From NCBI GenBank assembly GCA_964597945.1, contig CAZRAD010000075.1, positions 1 through 12,931 on the forward strand: a stretch of 12,931 bases of DNA, given 5' to 3'. Under the pieces are notes generated by a model. The model worked only from the letters and a program-made list of their open reading frames with translations. It had not been told where the DNA came from and made no database searches. Positions within the stretch are counted from its first letter, which is position 1. The number at the start of each line of letters is the position of its first letter. The stretch comes from JAPEKQ01 sp964597945 (GTDB taxonomy: Bacteria > Joyebacterota > Joyebacteria > Joyebacterales > Joyebacteraceae). Shown here one piece after another: positions 1-5,358 of this stretch. The position numbers and the translations under genes were made by a program.

Positions 1-485
1 AGAAGGAGTGGATCGAGGCCATGGCGAAGGACGCCATCGTCTTCGTCTGCGCCAATCCGGTCCCCGAGATCTGGCCGTGGGTGGCAAAGGAGGCGGGAGC
101 CCGTGTCGTAGCGACCGGCCGCTCCGACTTCCCCAACCAGGTCAACAACTCGATCGGTTTCCCGGCCATCTTCCGCGGCGCCCTCGATGTTATGGCGAAG
201 ACGATCACGGATGAGATGTGTATCGCGGCGGCCGAGGAGATCGCGAAGTGCGCCGAGGACAAAGGTCTCCGCGAGGACTACATCGTCCCGGACATGACGG
301 AGTGGGAGACCTTCCCGCGGGAGGCCGTCGCCGTCGGAATGAAGGCTATCGAGCAGGGTATCGCGCGTGTTACGATGTCGCGCGAAGATCTGTACACGAT
401 GGCTGAGAAGAAGATCCGTGAGGCGAGGGAGCAGACCCACGTTCTGATGAAGGAGGGGCTGATACCTCCCGCGCCGGAGCTCTAG
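1..485 (+). CDS. Malic enzyme (NAD(P)-dependent, decarboxylating), C-terminal part
   Basis: This is the 3' end of a gene whose start lies upstream of the window. The frame is open from base 3 (K-E-W-I-E-A-M) and stops at the TAG at 483-485, so the ATG at 21 is an internal methionine. The visible ~160 residues are the end of the NAD(P)-binding domain of malic enzymes, which convert malate to pyruvate and CO2 and link the TCA cycle to pyruvate. Family landmarks are CANPVPE, the segment ATGRSDFPNQVNN and GFPAIFRGALDV, the usual order in this family. The tail ends in a charged helix. Cofactor preference cannot be read from this fragment. A perfect hairpin begins 24 bases after the stop. Function is well supported; the exact subtype (malic enzyme versus a PTA-fused form) is not, although no fused domain follows here. 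Confidence 0.93.
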   Translation, partial: KEWIEAMAKDAIVFVCANPVPEIWPWVAKEAGARVVATGRSDFPNQVNNSIGFPAIFRGALDVMAKTITDEMCIAAAEEIAKCAEDKGLREDYIVPDMTEWETFPREAVAVGMKAIEQGIARVTMSREDLYTMAEKKIREAREQTHVLMKEGLIPPAPEL

Positions 486-508
486 GAAGCACGCACACCA
501 TGTGGCTA

Positions 509-534
509 TGCGGGCGGCTCCTGTGCCGCCCGCA
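509..534 (+). terminator. Perfect 10-bp hairpin after the malic enzyme gene
   Basis: TGCGGGCGGC (509-518) pairs perfectly with GCCGCCCGCA (525-534) around the six-base loop TCCTGT. It lies 23 bases after the malic enzyme stop. No T-run follows (the next bases are CAGCCCTGAG), so it is not a classical intrinsic terminator. It could end transcription weakly, protect the malic enzyme mRNA 3' end, or be a leader element for the sigma factor gene starting 25 bases downstream. Its presence argues against reading the sigma gene from the in-frame ATG at 500, because the hairpin would then be coding. Confidence 0.55.
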
Positions 535-559
535 CAGCCCTGAGATTCCAGGTTCCGTA

Positions 560-1162
560 ATGACGATAGAAGAGCTTACCCCCACCGATCCAGAGCTCGT
601 GACCGCCGCGAAGGCCGGCGACAACGACGCTTTCGGACAGCTCGTCGTGCGACACGAGGCCAACGTCTACGGTCTGTGTCTGAAGATGCTCAAGAACCCC
701 GAGGACGCCGAGGACTGTCTTCAGGAGGTCTTCGTCAAGGCATACAAGGCGCTTCCGAACTTCCGTGAGGAGGCGCGTTTCTCCACGTGGGTCTATCGCA
801 TTGCGACGAACGCCGCGCTGATGCGAATCCGGAAGAAGAAGCTCGATACCGTCTCGCTCGACCAGGACATCGAACTCGGGGAGACGAAGGTCCCCCGCGA
901 CGTGGCCGACTGGACGACCGACCCCTCATCGGGGCTGATGAACGACGAGCTCTCGGCCATCCTCACCCAGCACATCAACGAACTGCCTCCGAACAACAGG
1001 ATCGTGTTCGTTCTCAGGGACGTCCACGGTCTATCGACCGAAGAGACAGCCGCTGTGCTCGGTCTGACGGTGCCCGCGGTGAAGTCCCGGCTCCACCGGG
1101 CGCGGCTCTTTCTACGCGAGCGTCTCTCCGAATACTACGCGAAGGGAGGGGCGCCTGCGTAG
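560..1162 (+). CDS. ECF-family RNA polymerase sigma factor (sigma-70 group, RpoE-like)
   Basis: This 200-residue protein has the two-domain layout of extracytoplasmic-function sigma factors. Region 2 covers about residues 12-95, with the core-binding segment DAEDCLQEVFVKAYKAL and the -10 recognition segment FSTWVYRIATNAALMRIRKKK. Region 4 covers about 130-185, with LPPNNRIVFVLRDVHGLSTEE and the helix-turn-helix AAVLGLTVPAVKSRLHRAR that reads the -35 element. It lacks regions 1.1 and 3, as expected. I chose ATG 560 because the protein then begins just before region 2 and an AGG lies seven bases upstream. The in-frame ATG 500 would force a hairpin to be coding. A zinc-finger anti-sigma gene lies downstream at 3218, separated from it by a peptidase gene, and is the probable cognate regulator. 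The ECF subgroup and target promoters cannot be told from sequence alone. Confidence 0.93.
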   Translation: MTIEELTPTDPELVTAAKAGDNDAFGQLVVRHEANVYGLCLKMLKNPEDAEDCLQEVFVKAYKALPNFREEARFSTWVYRIATNAALMRIRKKKLDTVSLDQDIELGETKVPRDVADWTTDPSSGLMNDELSAILTQHINELPPNNRIVFVLRDVHGLSTEETAAVLGLTVPAVKSRLHRARLFLRERLSEYYAKGGAPA

Positions 1163-1227
1163 AAATGCGAATCGCCCGGAGCGATTGTGAATCGAAAGTC
1201 GGTGTGCACAGACACTCAATCGGTATC

Positions 1228-1234
1228 AAGGAGG
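1228..1234 (+). promoter_or_regulatory. Strong Shine-Dalgarno for the S9 peptidase gene
   Basis: AAGGAGG stands eight bases before ATG 1243 and fixes that start. The same frame is open far upstream, through the sigma factor gene, but that part is only an overlap shadow. A small stem AATCGC/GCGATT (1170-1186, five-base loop) sits in the 80-bp gap after the sigma gene. Confidence 0.85.
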
Positions 1235-1242
1235 ACGAAGAG

Positions 1243-3180
1243 ATGTTGACGCGAACAAGGATCGTCGCCGCCGCGCTTCTGGCGGTACTCGTCGCAACTG
1301 CCGTACTGGTGGCATCTTGCGGCACCCAACAGCCCGAACTGATCCCCCGCACCGTTCTGCTCGGCAACCCGGAGAAGATGCGCGCGAGAATCTCTCCGTC
1401 GGGAGACATGCTGGCGTACGTGGCCCCGGTCGATGACGTGCTGAACGTCTGGATCCGGACCATCGGCGAGGGCGATGATCACGCGATCACCAGCGACGAA
1501 CACCGCGGTATCGTTCAGTACTTCTGGAGCCAGGACAGCAACGAGATCTTCTATCTTCAGGATGGCGATGGAGATGAGAACTGGCGCATCTACGGCGTGA
1601 ACATCCAGACGGGCGACGTCCGCGATCTCACTCCCTACGACGGCGTCCAGGTGCGCATCGTCGACTACTCGAAGCATCACCCGAACACGATGCTCGTCGC
1701 GATGAACCAGCAGGACCCGAGGCTTCACGACGTGTACAGCCTCGACCTCACCTCCGGCGAACTCACCATGCTCGCTCGCAACCCCGGCAACATCGTCGGC
1801 TGGGTGACGGATTTCGATCTCAAGGTCCGCGGCGCTGTCGCCATGACGCCGGACGGCGGGACCGAGCTGCTCGTCCGCGCGGACGAGGACGCGACGTGGG
1901 AGCCCATCATCCACTGGGGTACCGAGGACAACATGACCAGCGGCCCGCTCTCCTTCACGAAGGACGGCGGCTCGATGTACATCATCGATTCGCGTGACGC
2001 GAACGCCGGCCAGCTCTATCTCTACGACCTGGCGACCGGCGAGAAGGAGCACGTCGCCGGTGACGAGCAGTACGATATCGAAGACGTGATGTTCAATCCC
2101 GACACGTGGGAGATCGAGGGCATCGCGTACATGCGCGAGCGCACCGAGTGGGTCATCATGGATGACGTCGTCCAGCAGGACTTCGACGCGATCGCCACGC
2201 TCGACGAGGGCGAGTTCGGCGTCTACGGACGCGACCACGCCGACGACACCTGGATCGTCGCCTTCTCGAAGGACGACGGGCCCATCGTCTACTACCTTTT
2301 CGACCGAGAGAGCGACGAGGGCACGTTCCTCTTCAAGCACCGCACGGATCTCGATGACTACACGCTTGCCCCCATGGAGCCGATCCAGTTCGAGTCGCGC
2401 GATGGTCTGACGATCCACGGCTACATCACCTATCCTCCGGGCCTCGGTCGGACGAACCTGCCGATGGTGCTCAACGTTCACGGTGGTCCGTGGGCGCGCG
2501 ACCAGTGGGGGTACAACCCTGAGGCGCAGTGGATGGCGAACCGTGGCTACGTCTGTCTTCAGGTCAACTTCCGCGGCTCCACCGGTTACGGTAAGGACTT
2601 CATCAACGCCGGCAACAAGGAGTGGGGCGCGGCGATGCACGACGACCTCATTGACGCCGTCAACTGGGCTGTCGATGAGGGTATCGCTGATCCGGAGCGC
2701 GTCGCGATCTACGGCGCGTCGTACGGTGGCTACGCGGCGCTCGTCGGCGCAACCTTCACGCCGGACGTGTTCTGCTGCGCGGTTCCGATGATGGGACCGT
2801 CGAACCTCCTGACCTTCATCGAGACTATCCCGCCATACTGGGCGCCGATGATCGAGATGATGTACCTGCGGGTCGGCAATCCGAACACCGAGCGCGACAT
2901 GCTCATCGAGCGTTCGCCGCTGTTCAAGGTCGACCAGATCACGATCCCGATGCTCGTTGCACAGGGCGCCAACGATCCGCGCGTCGTCCAGGCCGAGTCG
3001 GAGCAGGTCGTCGCGGCGATGGAGGAGAACGGTGTCGAGGTCGAGTACATCCTGTTTCCGGACGAGGGACACGGATTCGCGCGGCCTGAGAACCGTCTGA
3101 GGTTCTACGCGGCGGCGGAGCGGTTCCTCTCGAAGCATCTTGGCGGCAGGGTCGAAGCCGAGGCTCCCGCGACCGAGTAG
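1243..3180 (+). CDS. Lipoprotein S9-family serine peptidase (prolyl oligopeptidase / acylaminoacyl peptidase type)
   Basis: The protein has 645 residues, a usual S9 length. The N-terminus is a lipoprotein signal peptide: Arg4 and Arg6, a hydrophobic core, and lipobox V-A-S-C with Cys26 as the lipid-anchored residue, so it should sit on a membrane facing the periplasm or outside. Residues ~40-365 form a WD-like beta-propeller (repeated blades such as SPSGDMLAYV and SLDLTSGELTML). Residues ~385-630 are the alpha/beta-hydrolase domain with HGGPW (His413), GASYGG carrying nucleophile Ser493, Asp578 in GANDPRV and His610 in DEGHGF. All three catalytic residues are present with S9C-like spacing (85 and 32 residues). 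These enzymes cut short peptides, often releasing acylated or unmodified N-terminal residues. The gene lies between an ECF sigma factor and a zinc-finger anti-sigma factor on the same strand, with gaps of 80 and 37 bp, suggesting co-transcription. Exact substrate is unknown. Confidence 0.93.
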   Translation: MLTRTRIVAAALLAVLVATAVLVASCGTQQPELIPRTVLLGNPEKMRARISPSGDMLAYVAPVDDVLNVWIRTIGEGDDHAITSDEHRGIVQYFWSQDSNEIFYLQDGDGDENWRIYGVNIQTGDVRDLTPYDGVQVRIVDYSKHHPNTMLVAMNQQDPRLHDVYSLDLTSGELTMLARNPGNIVGWVTDFDLKVRGAVAMTPDGGTELLVRADEDATWEPIIHWGTEDNMTSGPLSFTKDGGSMYIIDSRDANAGQLYLYDLATGEKEHVAGDEQYDIEDVMFNPDTWEIEGIAYMRERTEWVIMDDVVQQDFDAIATLDEGEFGVYGRDHADDTWIVAFSKDDGPIVYYLFDRESDEGTFLFKHRTDLDDYTLAPMEPIQFESRDGLTIHGYITYPPGLGRTNLPMVLNVHGGPWARDQWGYNPEAQWMANRGYVCLQVNFRGSTGYGKDFINAGNKEWGAAMHDDLIDAVNWAVDEGIADPERVAIYGASYGGYAALVGATFTPDVFCCAVPMMGPSNLLTFIETIPPYWAPMIEMMYLRVGNPNTERDMLIERSPLFKVDQITIPMLVAQGANDPRVVQAESEQVVAAMEENGVEVEYILFPDEGHGFARPENRLRFYAAAERFLSKHLGGRVEAEAPATE

Positions 3181-3217
3181 ATGATGGGCGCACCACCTTC
3201 AAGCGGGTTATGACACC

Positions 3218-3472
3218 ATGGATGAGAAACACGAGTGCGAAGGCTGTTTGGAGTTTCTCGAGGTTCTCTCGGATTATCACGAGGGCGTCCTCGACGAGGT
3301 CGTGGCAACCAAGCTCGAGGTGCACATGCGCGAGTGTTCGCGGTGCCGGGCCGTCGTCAAGACCTTCAAACAGACCATCGTCCACTACAGCACGATCCGC
3401 TGCGAGGAGGTTCCTCCGCACGTGCATCAGGGACTGATGCGCGCTCTGAAGCGATGCATGGAGGAGGAGTAG
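3218..3472 (+). CDS. Small soluble zinc-finger anti-sigma factor (ZAS / zf-HC2 type)
   Basis: This 84-residue protein has the zinc-binding signature of ZAS anti-sigma factors. His36-x3-Cys40-x2-Cys43 (HMRECSRC) is preceded 26 residues earlier by Cys10, nearly the same spacing as in redox-responsive RsrA and in ChrR. Further cysteines lie at 7, 62 and 80. There is no membrane segment, so it should act in the cytoplasm by holding an ECF sigma factor. The likely partner is the sigma factor at 560-1162, with the peptidase gene between them. The start at ATG 3218 gives the normal N-terminal distance to the finger; its Shine-Dalgarno is poor (only GCGGG upstream), so it may be translated at a lower level than the peptidase. 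Cys pairs beyond the zinc ligands are compatible with thiol-redox sensing, but this is inference. A GC-rich terminator hairpin follows 32 bases after the stop. Confidence 0.85.
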   Translation: MDEKHECEGCLEFLEVLSDYHEGVLDEVVATKLEVHMRECSRCRAVVKTFKQTIVHYSTIRCEEVPPHVHQGLMRALKRCMEEE

Positions 3473-3504
3473 CGCGGCACCATCACAGATACTGAATTTT
3501 ACTC

Positions 3505-3547
3505 ACGCCCCGTGTGCCGCTGCGGCACTCGGGGCGTTCCGTATTTT
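3505..3547 (+). terminator. Intrinsic terminator of the sigma/peptidase/anti-sigma unit
   Basis: ACGCCCCG-T-GTGCCG (3505-3519) pairs with CGGCAC-T-CGGGGCGT (3523-3537), giving 14 base pairs with one T-T mismatch and a three-base loop. The sequence TCCGTATTTT follows (3538-3547), a short and imperfect T-run. Thirty-two bases separate it from the anti-sigma stop at 3472, and no gene follows for about 300 bases. Confidence 0.75.
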
Positions 3548-3731
3548 GGGGGCGGCATGCTGCGGAGCTCGCGACCATTTTCGCGGTCTCGCATCGTAAG
3601 AAACGAGGTGTCTGGGCCCGTCAGGGGTCCGGGTCCGTTCCCGGAAGATCGAGATAGGGAAGCCGTCATCGGAGTGATGCATAGAGCGGATCGGTGATAC
3701 GCGCCACGCAACAATGTGCCGATGTGTTGCA

Positions 3732-3759
3732 GGGAGGGGTGGTCTCGGCCATCCCTTCC
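3732..3759 (+). other. Stem-loop upstream of the flavoprotein operon
   Basis: GGGAGGGGTGG (3732-3742) can pair over 11 positions with CCATCCCTTCC (3749-3759) around the loop TCTCGG, if two G-U pairs are allowed. It directly follows the 6-bp stem GCAACA/TGTTGC (3708-3730) and directly precedes a candidate -35 box. There is no T-run. It could be the 3' end of an unrecognised small transcript or have no function. Confidence 0.35.
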
Positions 3760-3761
3760 GC

Positions 3762-3791
3762 TTGTATCGCTTCGGCTCATGGGGCTAAGAT
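3762..3791 (+). promoter_or_regulatory. Candidate sigma-70 promoter for the CoADR-ptsI-transglycosylase unit
   Basis: TTGTAT (3762-3767) and TAAGAT (3786-3791) are separated by 18 bases. The -10 box matches the consensus at five of six positions, the -35 box at three. Transcription would begin near 3798, leaving a leader of about 48 bases before ATG 3846. Position and spacing fit, but the -35 match is weak. Confidence 0.35.
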
Positions 3792-3845
3792 GGGTGGTCG
3801 CACCCGAGAAGCTGCGGACCGAGGCACCCACTCAGGAGGGAAGAG

Positions 3846-5291
3846 ATGCCGCCGCGCATGCAGAGCGGAGGGCGGCTCGTCGTCATCGGCGGTGACGCCG
3901 CCGGCATGAGCGCCGCCAGTCGCGCCCGACGACTCCGACCGGATGTCGAGATCGTCGTCCTTGAGCGAGGTGACATCGTCTCGTACGGCGCCTGCTCGCT
4001 TCCGTACTACATCTCCGGCGTCGTCGGTTCCCGCGACGACCTCATCGTGCACGACGCGGAGTTCTTCCGCCGCGAGCGGCACATCGATGTCAGGACCGGC
4101 ACCGAGGCGGTCGAGATCAGACCCCGGGACCGGACCGTTGTCTGTCGCACTGCGGCGGGCGAGGAGTCCATCACGTACGATGCGCTCGTTCTGGCGACGG
4201 GGGCAAAGGCCATCAGGCCGCCGCTCCCCGGTGTCGACCTTCCCGGGATCTTCACCCTGCGTTCGGTCCCGGACGGCGATGCGATCCGCGATCGCCTCGC
4301 CGCGCTGGGCGCGGATGCGTCGCCGGGCGACACGGCGGCGCCATCCATCGAGTCGGGCGGTATCGCGGAGCCTGTGCCCGGAGCGATCCGCGCGGCCGTC
4401 GTCGGAGGCGGCTACATCGGCCTCGAGATGGCGGAGGCGCTTGTCGCGCGCGGGGCGCGAGTGACCGTCATCGAGCTGCTACCGAAGGTCCTGTCGACCT
4501 ACGACCCCGATATGAGCGATCTCGTTCTCCGAGAGCTGCTCGACCGCGGCGTCATCGTGAGAACGGACACCCGCGTCGAGGGGTTCGAGGAGGGGGCCGA
4601 CGGCCACGTCGGCTGCGTTCTCGCGGGAGGACAGCGTCTCTCAACGGATATCGCGTTGATCTCCGTCGGTGTGAGAGCGCGCGCTGAACTCGCCACGGCC
4701 GCGGGAATCGATCTCGGCCGATCGGGCGCCATTGCGGTCGATCCCAGGCAGGTCACCAGTGAGCCGGGTGTGCTGGCCGCCGGGGACTGCGCCGAGTCAC
4801 CGCACATCGTCACCGGCAGGTCGACGTGGATCCCGCTCGGCACGACCGCGAACAAGCAGGGCCGCATCGCCGGCGAGAACGCCGTCGGCGGCGACATACG
4901 ATTCCCCGGTGTCGCCGGGACCAATGTGACCAAGATCTTCGGGCTTGAGGTCGCGCAGACCGGGCTCTCGACCGCAGTGGCCGAGAGCGAGGGATTCGCG
5001 CCGGACGCCGTGCGAATCTCGGGAGTGACGCGCTCACATGCGTATCCGGGCTCCGAGAGGATCACCGTGAAGCTCGTCTTCGACCGAGGAGCGGGCCGGC
5101 TGCTTGGGGGCCAGATGGTCGGCGTCGAGGGTGTGGCGAAACGGATCGATGTGCTCGCCGCTGCACTCGCCGCGCAGATGGACGTCCGCGCCCTCGCTGC
5201 TCTTGATCTGAGCTATGCGCCTCCGTTCGCTCCGGTCTGGGATCCGATCCTGATCGCGGCCAACCAGGCCGTGAAGAAGCTGTCGAAGTAG
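3846..5291 (+). CDS. FAD-dependent pyridine nucleotide-disulfide oxidoreductase, CoA-disulfide reductase / NADH oxidase type
   Basis: This 481-residue flavoprotein carries an N-terminal FAD fold (VVIGGDAAGMSAA, Gly15-Gly20), a single active cysteine Cys50 in SYGACSLPYY, the ATG motif at 117-119, an NAD(P)-binding fold with GGGYIGLE (187-194), and the second FAD motif LAAGDC with Asp314. A dimerisation domain follows, with Tyr400 (AYPG) and Tyr457 (YAPPF). The lone cysteine followed by SLPYY is the hallmark of CoA-disulfide reductases, which use NAD(P)H to reduce CoA disulfide or related low-molecular-weight thiols. The two tyrosines, 57 residues apart, match closely the paired active-site tyrosines of that family. 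Water-forming NADH oxidase or polysulfide reductase activity is possible instead. The start at ATG 3846 has AGGAGG six bases upstream; ATG 3858 is too far. It is about 40 residues longer than typical because of a linker at ~155-180. The ptsI gene begins 67 bp downstream. Confidence 0.88.
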   Translation: MPPRMQSGGRLVVIGGDAAGMSAASRARRLRPDVEIVVLERGDIVSYGACSLPYYISGVVGSRDDLIVHDAEFFRRERHIDVRTGTEAVEIRPRDRTVVCRTAAGEESITYDALVLATGAKAIRPPLPGVDLPGIFTLRSVPDGDAIRDRLAALGADASPGDTAAPSIESGGIAEPVPGAIRAAVVGGGYIGLEMAEALVARGARVTVIELLPKVLSTYDPDMSDLVLRELLDRGVIVRTDTRVEGFEEGADGHVGCVLAGGQRLSTDIALISVGVRARAELATAAGIDLGRSGAIAVDPRQVTSEPGVLAAGDCAESPHIVTGRSTWIPLGTTANKQGRIAGENAVGGDIRFPGVAGTNVTKIFGLEVAQTGLSTAVAESEGFAPDAVRISGVTRSHAYPGSERITVKLVFDRGAGRLLGGQMVGVEGVAKRIDVLAAALAAQMDVRALAALDLSYAPPFAPVWDPILIAANQAVKKLSK

Positions 5292-5358
5292 CGCGTCGAA
5301 GGCCCGTGACGATGCGCGCACCCGGAAGGCACGACGCGGCTGAACCTGGAGAACCACC

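Larger units (their letters stand above)
3548..3833. other. Non-coding intergenic stretch with small inverted repeats
   Basis: No convincing gene is present. The short open frames here lack ribosome binding sites and have arginine/serine/proline-rich compositions typical of chance frames in high-GC DNA. I find no tRNA, SRP, RNase P or tmRNA signature. What is visible is a set of stems: TCCGGG/CCCGGA near 3628-3645, GCAACA/TGTTGC at 3708-3730, and a longer G-U-containing stem at 3732-3759. A candidate promoter for the downstream operon lies at 3762-3791. A small RNA cannot be excluded. Confidence 0.5.

Noticed and set aside
500..559. Earlier in-frame start (ATG 500) for the sigma factor
   Set aside because: It would add residues unlike ECF proteins (MWLCGRLLCRPHS) and translate through the perfect hairpin at 509-534. 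ATG 560 fits the family length.
486..559. ECF-type autoregulatory promoter (GGAAGC followed by CTATG) before the sigma gene
   Set aside because: Only GGAA fits a typical ECF -35 element, and the downstream bases do not form a convincing -10. Support is too weak to annotate.
787..1242. N-terminal extension of the S9 peptidase frame back to ATG 787
   Set aside because: It overlaps the sigma factor gene in another frame, and the extra sequence is low-quality. AAGGAGG plus a lipoprotein signal at 1243 define the true start.
1216..3138. 640-codon open frame on the minus strand opposite the S9 peptidase
   Set aside because: Its valine-, arginine- and aspartate-rich sequence shows no recognisable domain. 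The plus strand carries a complete peptidase with lipobox, triad and strong ribosome site.
3499..3831. 110-codon minus-strand and ~60-70-codon plus-strand frames in the 3473-3845 gap
   Set aside because: None has a ribosome site or a recognisable domain; compositions are Arg/Ser/Pro-rich and one runs through the terminator hairpin.
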